DNA from: Bacillus sp. AFS088145
GTDB taxonomy: Bacteria; Bacillota; Bacilli; Bacillales; Bacillaceae_G
Assembly (NCBI RefSeq): GCF_002564465.1
Contig: NZ_NUUX01000001.1
Span: 69,621 to 133,620 of the forward strand
Direction of reading: 5' to 3'
Length of the DNA stretch: 64,000 nt
Below, one piece after another: positions 10,301-18,076 of the stretch; within the stretch, counting starts at the first letter, position 1, and each line of letters begins with the position of its first letter. The notes below the pieces were generated by a model. The model was not told where the DNA came from and ran no database searches. It was given only the letters and a program-made list of their open reading frames with translations. Made by a program: the position numbers and the translations under genes.

Positions 10301-10380
10301 AAACTGTTATTGAGTCTGAAATAAATCTTAAAGCTTTTATAAACGAGCTAGAAAATATGAATGTTTTGAATCAAATTTAA
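7321..10380 (+). CDS. Tyrosine recombinase 2 of the element, with duplicated N-terminal module (1019 aa)
   Basis: Very large recombinase. TTG start at 7321 with GAGGAGG 8 bases upstream. The N-terminus has two similar modules of about 65 residues (SIREAVTRLL...PWQVYKDSLENYI and SIKEAASRLL...PWQVYKDSLEEYI), probably small DNA-binding domains; a 32-bp stretch at 7469-7500 recurs exactly at 7670-7701. The catalytic domain has Arg615 (DAGTRSDEV), His737/Arg740 (HFLRH), His775 (LLRHQD) and Tyr784 (NKYAW), nine residues after the His as expected. A Cys4-type zinc motif follows (CVNPTC, then CISC, about residues 902-920). Proteins of this type act jointly with the neighbouring recombinases in Tn554-like elements; that joint action is inferred here. 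Confidence 0.85.
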   Translation: MRETISIREAVTRLLETGTIKKSLKKPYEKVRKLLEQGVIHGIPFTKKLTPWQVYKDSLENYILLKNCHNTVSIKEAASRLLEALRLNKSHSATCFYIRKLLIQGVIKGIPPTCNTAPWQVYKDSLEEYIEVETMKAVEHSKKLVPPTQCWLLKKEITSIDIDNILLKINHIRKLNGFEYINSEGIRKLSNYINQNLVSPLDALFVTDEMAKYIGRLCIKTPISHNGQLIRIVGLCLALKFQIKLDYSIAIRILKNTFGRRQSLQASNESNIKSCYELMYWVTKILYHYVTDGPDFLNDLDNVVIVEKNISAVRKGSDVFLYLFAILLDNGKNAWKDVSIITIGQLRKYYLTTPIMLKRQKAQMDYLYGTKTNLSSIFFTVKFKENQKYIEDESNKKHILYSPEKFDEIREMVENYRIYLRMKKISTSKFNRFASVFNKKPKFITEIKQLTVENIQESCQKYINHCKVNRIDKRSCRTTIRTFLSVLVEMKQVFGQRKSLIGITYDFPFDEKLLLDNNTGVPEQLTIYGRIKKSEFTKFPDLNSLTVLSSTTDDNELSEGLTERSGTLKTDILLADKIVRAIYQYNPKASKGSHEYFHEYQYTTMLRIMGDAGTRSDEVINMPYNTLSYLNEHDVNIVILGLSKLGDRFGVVPVGKETAKMIEECSKLRMTLFPDSEILMKMTGDKGYIEEKYIRQFISVDKRNGAIRGVNIKSLVKHLDKICNEAGITRPPKTRFHFLRHRAAEYFFLGMSEYEFEHGDDANYKMEVIKRLLRHQDINMTNKYAWSSLLDMLAEKNIVFLRDLKSVKDYNTKNNIEAFEQKTLIESLEKRIQKDLETEISKPGIHRIKLLLASPLTMLPNEAFRVINYTQDVSKIIKFIRQVDGEKSEGTIAISGAAFGRCVNPTCWRHNEKITCISCNDHLIQKSDEPRLLREIVNCHLRTQEIYQNYNDTFHKEQLRSLQSRISICIDKLNTWLGLNELEIIQKVQKHLRETVIESEINLKAFINELENMNVLNQI

Positions 10381-10420
10381 AATTATTAAAGAAATTTAAG
10401 TAGAGAGGTCGAGATTAGTT

Positions 10421-13012
10421 TTGGTATTAAAGATATCAGATACACCATTCCCCCCCTTTCTTTTAAAGAAAGATAAATTGTTTAGTTATGACGAGGTTAT
10501 ACAGCTAATAAAAATGTATGGTGCCCCCTCAACTTCCAGGTCTTTAAGCGCTTTTAAAATCTTATTTAAATATTTTGAAACTAGAGAAATAGTAACGCCA
10601 TATCAAGCTTGGTTGTTGTATGAAAATGAACACAAAAAAAGTATTAAAACCGAAGATGATTTTAATAAACTTTACACTAACAACCATAAAGTGTTTGAAA
10701 CATATTTAATTTTGCTAATGTCTTTTTCTCGTATTCCTATAGATAGGAATTTTATTAGTGAATTCTATATTTACAATTCAGGTTTAAAGCATAATTTAAT
10801 ATGGATTTTAATGGAAAATTTTTATAATTTAACAAAACCCGACGCTTTTCCTAAAATGAGTGATTTAGAGAATTTAACAAACCGTAGATTTATTTTTTCT
10901 TTGAATGCTTTTTATAAGATAAGTGATCTTACCGAGGAAACTATAATTAAGGAGTTTTTAATTGCCATATCTTTGGATACCTACCGAAAAACGGGTATCT
11001 TTAAAAATATAATCAAATTTCAAAAAACAGGTTTATTAGAATTTATTGATAAAATATATCCCAAATTAATAACTTTGGGAATAATGGAACGTAAAGATAA
11101 TATATATGCTTATCTCCGATCAATTATTTATCCGCCAATGGATAATGTTCAGAAGTTAAGGGTTTTTTTAAATAAAAAAATCAAAGAACTTAATGGTACT
11201 GAGATGGGAACTTTATTACACAGTTACGTTGAAAATAACATAATTACAATAAATGGTAAAGAAGAACTACAATGGCACATAAACCACTTAAAAACAAACA
11301 TTAAATGTTGGTGTGACCTCTCCCTTATCGCAATTGAAGACGGAGTAGAAAAGATTGAAGATATTACTTCTGAACATCGAGATCTATGGCTTTATGAGAA
11401 TAACGGTATAGATGGAAAACGATTATTAAGATACATCCCTCCAATTTTAAAGTTTTATAACGAGGTTATACAAGAACATACTGCCTATTATTATGATACT
11501 TCAATTTTTAGCACTAAGTGGAGTCCGAATATTGGAAAGGATATTAATCACACCCCACTACAAGGTGCCGCCTTCGGCCAAATTATTTCTGCAATAGCTC
11601 ATAAGATTTCAGAAACAAGAAAAAAAGGTTTGGTTAATGGAGTTATAAACGAAGAGAAATTCTGTAAAAATCTCCATACAAGAGAAACTCAAAATTTTTT
11701 ATATGAATTTTTCATATATAGATTAATTTGGTTTGTACTTCTAACTGGCAGAAGAGTCAAAGAAATCCGTCAATTAAATTTAGCAAGAGTCAAGAATTCT
11801 CTTTCACTAGATGATAAATACGTTTATATTAGAACGGCAAAAGGCAATTTTGATAGAAAAGAAGAATTTGATAGAGGACAACTAAACGAGAATGGTAATT
11901 ATGAATTCGACTATATTCACATTGATGTTTTTAAAGAAGTAATTAATGTGGCAGAATTTGTATATAAAGGTACTGGTGTTCCTATCAAGGATCAATTCCT
12001 ATTTCCTAGTGTAGCTAGGGATTATAATGAAATAAAATCAGTAGCCATAGGTAATTATTTAAAAGATATACAAATTGAATATGATATTGTGCATGGTTCC
12101 CCTGTCGATTTTAGAAACAAATTAATGTATGCGAGTTCACCAGAATGGAAAAAGTTAATCGGAAAACCGTTGTTCTCCTTGCACCACTTACGCCACGCAT
12201 ATATTCATACTATTCACACTAACGCAAATTTAACATTAGAACAGGTAGTTTTAAACATAGGTCACAGAAATAATAAATCTATTGGTGCATACACTAAAAT
12301 TTTTGCTAACGTATTTCAAGTATTTAAAACTTTAGAAGATGAAGGTCATATAGGTGCTGGTAGAGAACTTGTTAGCGCCTTTTACAAGGAAGCAAATGGG
12401 ATTGAAAATAAAAATGCTTACATTATATTAACAAATTTCCTTGACTTCTTAAAAGAATTTAAAGTAGAAACTTCTTTAATATCAATTAACCCTGAAGCCA
12501 ATCGATTTCCAGAGGTAGATAGTGATTGCGTCACAACTATTTCTTGTGGTGATACAGGAATGGGATGTCTAAGGTGCAATGATTTTAGAGCTGGTAAATT
12601 GACGTTAACGGCTTTACTCAGTGTTAGTACAATTTTTGATAAAGAATTTCGAAATATTGATGGCGCTATTGATCAGATTAATAAACGCAAAAAAGAAATA
12701 ATAAAGGTAAATCGAAAAGATGATAAACGTATTGAAGTGATTCATAACCTCTTTACACCGCTCATAGACAAGTTTAAAGCCATTATTGAAGCTAGGCAAA
12801 TAACACTTTTATCTCAAGAAACTGGTTTTGGATTTAGTGAAAAAGAAGCTGATAAATTGATTAGTAAGATTTGGAAAAGAGCAAGAAAGCTAAATTTAGA
12901 CGAAGATATTGTCAAATACATTAAAAAATCAAAAAAATCAGGGATGTTTAGTCACATTGATTTCACTTTATATCGAAGTGCTGCAAATAGAGAGGTGTTT
13001 AAGGTACTATGA
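10421..13012 (+). CDS. Tyrosine recombinase 3 of the element (863 aa)
   Basis: Third recombinase of the operon. TTG start at 10421 with an AGAGAGGT site upstream. About 430 N-terminal residues are unrecognised, helical and AT-codon rich. The catalytic domain shows LLTGRRVKEI (Arg445), LHHLRH (His588, Arg591), IGHRN (His615) and Tyr624 in GAYTKI, a complete set with the normal nine-residue His-Tyr spacing. A cysteine cluster near residues 706-722 (CVTTISC, CLRC) looks like a zinc ribbon, as in recombinase 2. Its stop codon overlaps the ATG of the next gene by four bases (ATGA), so the two are probably translationally coupled. Whether it cuts DNA or has an accessory role is unknown. Confidence 0.83.
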   Translation: MVLKISDTPFPPFLLKKDKLFSYDEVIQLIKMYGAPSTSRSLSAFKILFKYFETREIVTPYQAWLLYENEHKKSIKTEDDFNKLYTNNHKVFETYLILLMSFSRIPIDRNFISEFYIYNSGLKHNLIWILMENFYNLTKPDAFPKMSDLENLTNRRFIFSLNAFYKISDLTEETIIKEFLIAISLDTYRKTGIFKNIIKFQKTGLLEFIDKIYPKLITLGIMERKDNIYAYLRSIIYPPMDNVQKLRVFLNKKIKELNGTEMGTLLHSYVENNIITINGKEELQWHINHLKTNIKCWCDLSLIAIEDGVEKIEDITSEHRDLWLYENNGIDGKRLLRYIPPILKFYNEVIQEHTAYYYDTSIFSTKWSPNIGKDINHTPLQGAAFGQIISAIAHKISETRKKGLVNGVINEEKFCKNLHTRETQNFLYEFFIYRLIWFVLLTGRRVKEIRQLNLARVKNSLSLDDKYVYIRTAKGNFDRKEEFDRGQLNENGNYEFDYIHIDVFKEVINVAEFVYKGTGVPIKDQFLFPSVARDYNEIKSVAIGNYLKDIQIEYDIVHGSPVDFRNKLMYASSPEWKKLIGKPLFSLHHLRHAYIHTIHTNANLTLEQVVLNIGHRNNKSIGAYTKIFANVFQVFKTLEDEGHIGAGRELVSAFYKEANGIENKNAYIILTNFLDFLKEFKVETSLISINPEANRFPEVDSDCVTTISCGDTGMGCLRCNDFRAGKLTLTALLSVSTIFDKEFRNIDGAIDQINKRKKEIIKVNRKDDKRIEVIHNLFTPLIDKFKAIIEARQITLLSQETGFGFSEKEADKLISKIWKRARKLNLDEDIVKYIKKSKKSGMFSHIDFTLYRSAANREVFKVL

Positions 13013-13851
13013 ACAAAAATGATTTATTAAAAAGTAAAAAAATTGTCGCTATTAAGGCTGTTATAAAGGAATTGGCAGCAACTGGAGCCACTTCCTTTAC
13101 GAAGAAAGAAATTGCTAATAAAACTGTAACTCTTTTTAAAGACCAAAATGATCCTGACTATATAGTTGATTATAGACTTCTTTCTAAGCCATTTTATAAA
13201 GAAAATTTAAAGAAATGGATAAAAGCAGAGGTTGGTAGAAATAATCCAAATTTACAAGTAGCACAGAAAGAAGCTATAAAAGCTAAAAAAGAAAATGTAA
13301 AGAAAAAGTATAAAGAGCTTGAAAAAAAAGCCTTTTACACTGTTGATATGATTCTTAAAAACAAAATTAAAATTAACAAATTTACAAAAAAATGTTTAAT
13401 TGATGAAATTAACAAGCAAGTTAAAGTTTGCGTAAATGAAAAGGCATTTGGTACTACAATATTTTCGGACGAAAAATATGTGCAAATATTCCATGATGCC
13501 TATTCGAGACTAATTGGAAAAGTTACAAATGTAAATACTAAAGATTCTCAAAAGATAATAACTTCATTAGAACATAATAAGCTAAAGCAAGATCTAAAAC
13601 AATCAATCGCCAAAAACAAAGCTTTAATTAAGAACATGTTTGTAATTGCTGAAGGAGATGAAAAATTACTTTCTGAAAATGACATTTTGTATTCTAAATT
13701 GATGTCAACTCGCTTGGATCCACAGCTTTTAGAAAGCTACTTTCCACATCTGCTTCAACTTATTAATGGACAAAAAGAAGTAAATGCCTATAACCTGGTA
13801 ATGAGGATTATTGAAACTTGTCAAAAATCAAAAAGGGAAAAACAATTTTAA
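13009..13851 (+). CDS. Lys-rich accessory protein of the recombinase operon (280 aa)
   Basis: Not assignable to a named family. It begins in an ATGA overlap with recombinase 3, and a terminator follows at 13887, so it is the last gene of the unit. Residues 1-80 resemble a small helix-turn-helix (AIKAVIKELAATGATSFTKKEIANKT). Residues 85-125 are very basic and helical, and the rest is helical with no catalytic motif. Position and charge suggest a DNA-binding helper, comparable in place to Tn554 TnpC (which is shorter, about 125 aa). That comparison rests on gene order, not on seen homology. Confidence 0.65.
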   Translation: MNKNDLLKSKKIVAIKAVIKELAATGATSFTKKEIANKTVTLFKDQNDPDYIVDYRLLSKPFYKENLKKWIKAEVGRNNPNLQVAQKEAIKAKKENVKKKYKELEKKAFYTVDMILKNKIKINKFTKKCLIDEINKQVKVCVNEKAFGTTIFSDEKYVQIFHDAYSRLIGKVTNVNTKDSQKIITSLEHNKLKQDLKQSIAKNKALIKNMFVIAEGDEKLLSENDILYSKLMSTRLDPQLLESYFPHLLQLINGQKEVNAYNLVMRIIETCQKSKREKQF

Positions 13852-13886
13852 TACGCATTGTCGGAACTTATTTTTGTACGGTTTTA

Positions 13887-13914
13887 AAAGCTTGAGAAAT
13901 CAAGCTTTTTTTTT
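13887..13914 (+). terminator. Terminator of the recombinase operon
   Basis: AAAAGCTTGA, loop GAAA, TCAAGCTTTT with following T run, 35 bases after the last stop. Confidence 0.85.
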
Positions 13915-13937
13915 AGGGGAAAATTCCATTTATATAA

Positions 13938-14194
13938 GGTAGCGAATTCTTTTAAAAAATAAAAACACCCTTTTTACATAATGAAAAATATATTATAGTT
14001 TTGAACTAACATTATATTCCATCTTAGTAGCGTAATTATTCCAGCTTATATAGGTGGCGAAAAATTGAAAACAAAAAAAACATCCCAATATAGGAATTGA
14101 GCATTCCCACATGAACATAGAAAAAAAACTTACTTTAAAGGATTTTATGATTCATTTATCTACTCGAAAATTAAAATAAAGGTAGCGAATACGA
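13938..14194. repeat. Subterminal GGTAGCGAA repeats at the element's right end
   Basis: Related motifs: GGTAGCGAATT (13938), TAGTAGCGTAATT (14026), GGTGGCGAA (14053) and GGTAGCGAATACG (14181). Three are preceded by an A/T-rich run ending TATA or ATAA. The last shares 10 bases in inverted orientation with 5157-5166. Spaced copies near a mobile-element end usually bind its recombinase; here that is inference. Confidence 0.55.
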
Positions 14195-14347
14195 ATTATA
14201 AAAAGAATCACCACTGAATCTTTCATAGTATGAACATGCAAATGAGCAACCAGTATAAGGATTTAAAGAGTGAGTATATCCTGAGAGAAAACCTGTACCT
14301 TTATTTAGAATGGTTTTTGGATTTTTATATAATATTTCGCTTTTCAT
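14171..14347 (-). pseudogene. 5' fragment of an SPL-like radical-SAM protein gene, interrupted by the element
   Basis: The gene starts at 14347 after a good AGGAGG site and reads MKSEILYKNPKTILNKGTG, then LNPYTGCSFACSY. This is the N-terminus of SPL-family radical-SAM proteins, whose [4Fe-4S] motif is CxxxCxxC (TGCxxxCxYCY). The third cysteine is missing: after Tyr40 the frame runs into unrelated sequence (YERFSGDSFYNSY) and stops at 14171. The break at about 14228-14230 marks the inserted element's right end. The gene lies 30 bases after ogt on the same strand, so it was probably second in a DNA-repair-type operon. I do not find the remaining 3' part in the window. Confidence 0.72.
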
Positions 14348-14377
14348 CCAAACACCTCCTAATTAATTTCTTCATTT

Positions 14378-14890
14378 TTAGTTTCTAGTTTCAATTTTTA
14401 AAAGACTTTTCTTCATTTCTAAACCACCACGATAGCCAGTTAATGATCCATCCTTACCAATTACTCGATGACAAGGTATTATGATTAATAATGGATTTGA
14501 ACCAATTGCTCTCCCGACTGCTCGAACAGATTTTGGCTTATTTAGGTAAATCGCAATGTCAGAATAAGTTTTAGTTTCTCCATAACCGATCGAGCATAGC
14601 GCACTCCAAACTAAATTTTGAAATGCAGTACCACGAAAATCAAGGCTACTATTAAAATTAGTCCGCTCGCCCTCTAAAAATTCAATTATCTCTTTTTTAT
14701 ATGCTTCTAATATTGGCTCATTTTCTTCCATTTCAATTCTAGGAAAGTATTTATCCTTAAATAAAATTAATTCTTGAAACGTTCCACAATGTGAGCCTAC
14801 GAAACATAGCCCTTTTGTTGTTGCAGCAATATGAATCTTCCATTCTTTATGTTCAATTAAAGTCCAATATAATTTTTCAATTGAATGCAA
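14378..14890 (-). CDS. ogt: Methylated-DNA--protein-cysteine methyltransferase
   Basis: 170-aa suicide repair enzyme that moves the alkyl group from O6-alkylguanine in DNA to its own cysteine. The active-site motif IIPCHRVIG is clear (Cys at about residue 140). The helix-turn-helix DNA-reading segment (KPKSVRAVGRAIGSNP) precedes it, and the C-terminus GYRGGLEMKKSLLKIE is standard. Length is normal for Ogt. TTG at 14890 is the start, with AGGGTGA six bases upstream. It was probably co-transcribed with the radical-SAM gene that follows, now disrupted. Confidence 0.95.
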   Translation of the reverse strand: MHSIEKLYWTLIEHKEWKIHIAATTKGLCFVGSHCGTFQELILFKDKYFPRIEMEENEPILEAYKKEIIEFLEGERTNFNSSLDFRGTAFQNLVWSALCSIGYGETKTYSDIAIYLNKPKSVRAVGRAIGSNPLLIIIPCHRVIGKDGSLTGYRGGLEMKKSLLKIETRN

Positions 14891-15024
14891 TTTAAATCAC
14901 CCTTTGCTCTTCATTGTCTTATTTAAATTTTATTATAGACTTAATTAAGAAAAATGGGCTGTTATTAGAATGAAAGAGCAAGAATTTGAAAAATATTTTA
15001 GAATGCACTGCATATAAAATCTTG

Positions 15025-15285
15025 GAGAACTCAGTAAATAATGCCTTGAGAACTGCAATTAGGTCCCTGGAGAACTCTCTAAATACCTCCCTGAGAACTG
15101 CAAATAAGTGCTAGAGAAATGCAATTAGGAAGTCTTTCTGTGCAAATAAAAGTGTACTGCAATTAAAATCTGAAAAACGCAATTAAAAACGGTTTAACTG
15201 CAATTAAAATTAGAAAATAGCAAATAAAATAGCTAAACTGCAATTAATTTCAAAAGAATCGCAAATAAAATAAAAAATTACCCAT
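15025..15285. repeat. Phased short-repeat array (GCAATTA/GCAAATA about every 21 bp)
   Basis: GCAA-W-T-A motifs begin near 15055, 15100, 15121, 15142, 15159, 15179, 15200, 15220, 15240 and 15261. The left part also repeats GAGAACT at 22-23 bp spacing. No gene or stable hairpin is seen. It fills the space between the ogt upstream region and the DUF1836 gene end (14891-15553). Confidence 0.6.
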
Positions 15286-15553
15286 ACCAGTTAGGGTATT
15301 ATAACCTAATGCTTGTGAAACTAGAGAGAAATTTCAAGTGAAAAGCTAGCAAATATACTCTAAGCCTTTCTAGAATAAATAAAAAATTGATAAAAATCAG
15401 CTAATTACCTGCAAAGAAGAGATCAATTCCATCAATAATACCCCTAGCCTCGTACATTTCATTTTACTTCACATAAGACGGGTCCAAATTTTAGTATTTG
15501 ACCAAACAAATGAATCCGCCCTTTTCCCATCGACAAAGCTCGAAAAATGAATT

Positions 15554-16126
15554 TTATTTCTGCTTCTCAATCATATCCATTACTAATTTTTCAGCTGCAT
15601 TTTTATATAAATTACTCATATTAACAAAAGAAGTAATTAAGAGCAATTGTTCGATATATTCTTTACTTTCATCATCAATCTGATCAATTTCCTTCTTTAC
15701 ATTTTCACTAGATTGTTGAAGTTCAGTTTTAAACTTTTCGTGGTTTAGTTCATTTAAATGTAAAAAACTTGAATAAATATCATCAATATTTATTTCGTTG
15801 TTTTCAAGGATTCTTTGATTTAATCCATTTATAGTTTCTTTTATATCATTAATCGAAAGTGTACCTTTTAAATGATAAATTAGACTGATTAAAATTATAT
15901 GATTCTTTGTGTATTTCTTATTTTTTATTGGGAATAGCAATTTAGCTTTAGCATAATTATTAATCATTGTTTTTGTCATTACTTTTTCATTAGAATTCGG
16001 TTTCGCAAATTTATTATCAAATAGTTGAATTACTTGATCCATATAAAGATCAAGATTAGGAATATCATCTAATAATATTTTTTTATCTAAATCTATTTGT
16101 TCAATTAATTGATTTATCTTTTTCAT
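15554..16126 (-). CDS. DUF1836 family protein (MerR-like winged helix)
   Basis: 190-aa cytoplasmic protein. The pattern of a leading helix (IPNLDLYMDQVIQLFD), TKTMINNYAKAKLLFP and KKYTKNHIILISLIYHLK at residues 24-90 is that of DUF1836, which has a MerR-like DNA-binding fold. The acidic C-terminal half is helical. ATG at 16126 follows AGAGGA. It is probably a transcription factor with unknown target. It is transcribed divergently from trhA with a gap of about 140 bases, so it could act there, but no operator is obvious. Confidence 0.75.
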   Translation of the reverse strand: MKKINQLIEQIDLDKKILLDDIPNLDLYMDQVIQLFDNKFAKPNSNEKVMTKTMINNYAKAKLLFPIKNKKYTKNHIILISLIYHLKGTLSINDIKETINGLNQRILENNEINIDDIYSSFLHLNELNHEKFKTELQQSSENVKKEIDQIDDESKEYIEQLLLITSFVNMSNLYKNAAEKLVMDMIEKQK

Positions 16127-16267
16127 TTTTCGTCCTCTTTTTATGTAATATACGGTTTAATTTTATCATAAAAAAATTGTTCTTTAAACACTTGACTATA
16201 TAATGTCGTTGATGATAACTTTATATGTAGTTATCAAAACTACATAACATAGTTGGAGGAGATATAC

Positions 16268-16915
16268 ATGGGGAACTTTATGCGTGAACCTATTAATTCC
16301 ATGACACATTTAATCGGTGCTGTATTATCACTATTTGGGTTACTAGCGATGATTTTAAAGTCAACTTTTTCTGGTGGAAGTGTTTTACAAACATCTGCGG
16401 TTATTGCATTCGGTGTAAGTATGATTCTTCTTTACTCAGCTTCAACGACCTATCATATGGCAAAAGCGAGCGATAAAATAATCGCTTTCTTAAGACGGAT
16501 GGATCATTCAATGATCTTTGTCTTAATTGCAGGTACATATACTCCTTTTTGTATCATTAGTCTAAAAGGTACATTGGGATGGATCATTTTTTCAATTGTA
16601 TCTTTCATTGCATTTTCTGGCGTTTTGTTTAAGTTGATTTGGTTTAGTTGTCCAAGATGGTTATCAACAGCCCTTTATATCGCTTTAGGATGGGTCATTA
16701 TTCTTGCTTCGGCACCTTTATCTGATGCGATTAGTATGAAAGGAATGTTCGCGCTAATCTTAGGTGGAATTTTCTATACGGTTGGTGGTGTGATTTACGG
16801 AATTAAGCCTAAATTTTTATCTTTTAAAAATTGGGGATTTCATGAAATTTTTCATATTTTCATTATGCTTGGAACACTTTGTCACTTCTTCTGCGTTTAT
16901 TACTTTGTAATCTAA
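16268..16915 (+). CDS. trhA: Hemolysin III / TrhA family membrane protein
   Basis: 215-aa polytopic membrane protein with seven predicted helices (YplQ in B. subtilis). Family signatures are present: NSMTHLIGA near the start, STTYHMA, RRMDHSMIFVLIAGTYTPF and the C-terminal HEIFHIFIMLGTLCHF. These carry the conserved His/Asp/Ser metal site shared with the PAQR family. The ATG at 16268 is chosen because GGAGGA lies 7 bases before it; the earlier in-frame TTG at 16253 overlaps that site. The family has been linked to membrane-energetics homeostasis; haemolytic activity should not be assumed. Confidence 0.92.
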   Translation: MGNFMREPINSMTHLIGAVLSLFGLLAMILKSTFSGGSVLQTSAVIAFGVSMILLYSASTTYHMAKASDKIIAFLRRMDHSMIFVLIAGTYTPFCIISLKGTLGWIIFSIVSFIAFSGVLFKLIWFSCPRWLSTALYIALGWVIILASAPLSDAISMKGMFALILGGIFYTVGGVIYGIKPKFLSFKNWGFHEIFHIFIMLGTLCHFFCVYYFVI

Positions 16916-16920
16916 TAAAC

Positions 16921-16946
16921 AAAAAACCATCCAATGGATGGTTTTT
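16921..16946. terminator. Bidirectional terminator between trhA and gerC
   Basis: AAAAAACCATCC, loop AAT, GGATGGTTTTTT; serves both converging genes. Confidence 0.9.
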
Positions 16947-16948
16947 TG

Positions 16949-18076
16949 TTATTTTAAGATACCTGTTCCAACAATTTTCACTTCAACTTTTGGTTTAATT
17001 GTAATTTTAGCATAGTCTTTGTTCCAATCCAGTTTTTTCCACACGTCTGGATGAAATGAAATTAACTGTCTACCAATTCCGAATGCATCGCAATTTGATT
17101 CTTGAACTGTTTTAATAATTTTTTCAGCTTTTTTTGTTAATTCCATTGATATTTTTTTGTTTAACATATCTATTAATTTTTTGGAATCTAATTCATCATG
17201 TGCGTACTCAAGTGTATCAACATCCAGTTTTAGATTTAAATTTACGGTTATTTTATTTTCTTTTGATACTTTAATTTCCATTTTTGGCTTATTTTTTTTC
17301 ACTTGAATCGTTATATACCGTTCCCTAATATCTTTTTCTTTCGGACTAACTTCTACATTAAATCTTGCATACTTCTTCATTTGATCTTTAAATAAAAGTA
17401 ACATAGTAGGTTCATCACCTAAAAGATTATACCCTGTATATTTGTGATTGTTAAATAATGCTACCCCAGAAATATCAATCAATTTATCATCATCTTTTTC
17501 AATTAGCGGTAAAAAAATATCTTCACCTGGGTCGAACATAATTGTACAAATCGTTTGGACATTTCCAATAGGAATCATCGTATGGCTTTCTGCGTTAGTT
17601 ATTAGATCCAAAATTTCTTCACTTACAAGGGTTTCCTCTACTTTGCTTAATTTTAAAACATCTACCGCTCGGCCCTTAGTAATAATAACTTTTGCCCCTA
17701 ATGAACTTCTTGGGTCTCTATATATAATATCGAATATAGGATAAATATCCTGTTTAGACAATTCATCTCCAAGTAATAAAACCCTTGTTTTATTAGTAGC
17801 ATAATCTCCCGCTACTTTTCGAGTAATTTTTATTCTTGCATCACTTGTTGTTTTTCCAGTAGTAGTAATAATGACATTTGTTGTTTTAACTTGTGAAGGA
17901 TCACTTCCACCTTGACTATTTGTTTTAATGACTGCAGTTACTAGCATATTATTATCCTCTGCTAAGTCAAATCCAGCACTATAAACAAGCCTAGACTCCT
18001 TTAGTAATCTTTGATCCCAACAACTAGTTAAAGGCAAAATACAAATTAAAGAGATCAATACCATTTTATATTTCAT
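16949..18076 (-). CDS. gerC: Spore germinant receptor subunit C (Ger(x)C lipoprotein)
   Basis: 375-aa lipoprotein of a GerA-type germinant receptor. It begins MKYKMVLISLICILPLTSC, a signal peptide with lipobox LTSC, followed by WDQRLLKESRL, the conserved opening of GerC proteins. The C-terminal domain (ISGVALFNNHKYTGYN, later FHPDVWKKLDWNKDY) is typical of the family. The ATG at 18076 overlaps the end of gerB by 11 bases, so the two are translationally coupled. It would sit on the outer face of the spore inner membrane with GerA and GerB. The nutrient sensed cannot be predicted. Confidence 0.93.
   Translation of the reverse strand: MKYKMVLISLICILPLTSCWDQRLLKESRLVYSAGFDLAEDNNMLVTAVIKTNSQGGSDPSQVKTTNVIITTTGKTTSDARIKITRKVAGDYATNKTRVLLLGDELSKQDIYPIFDIIYRDPRSSLGAKVIITKGRAVDVLKLSKVEETLVSEEILDLITNAESHTMIPIGNVQTICTIMFDPGEDIFLPLIEKDDDKLIDISGVALFNNHKYTGYNLLGDEPTMLLLFKDQMKKYARFNVEVSPKEKDIRERYITIQVKKNKPKMEIKVSKENKITVNLNLKLDVDTLEYAHDELDSKKLIDMLNKKISMELTKKAEKIIKTVQESNCDAFGIGRQLISFHPDVWKKLDWNKDYAKITIKPKVEVKIVGTGILK

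Larger units (their letters stand above)
4848..14230 (+). mobile_element. Large three-recombinase mobile element (Tn554/RIT/GMT-like)
   Basis: Four tightly packed plus-strand genes encode three different tyrosine recombinases and a Lys-rich protein, flanked by AT-rich ends with repeated GGTAGCGAA-type motifs. The right limit (about 14228-14230) is set by the point where a radical-SAM gene reads out of its conserved cysteine motif into foreign sequence. The left limit is only bracketed: the first end-like motif is at 4848, and the HEPN and ATPase genes may belong to the element too. The layout is like Tn554 (TnpA, TnpB, TnpC), recombinase-in-trio and gamma-mobile-trio elements, which move by tyrosine-recombinase chemistry. 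I cannot assign it to one of these from sequence alone. Confidence 0.7.

Noticed and set aside
5383-13851. Ordinary prophage integration module
   Set aside because: No phage structural, lysis or repressor genes are present, and three large recombinases in one operon is not a prophage layout.
15025-15285. CRISPR array
   Set aside because: Repeats are only about 7-10 bases with no constant spacers and no cas genes nearby.
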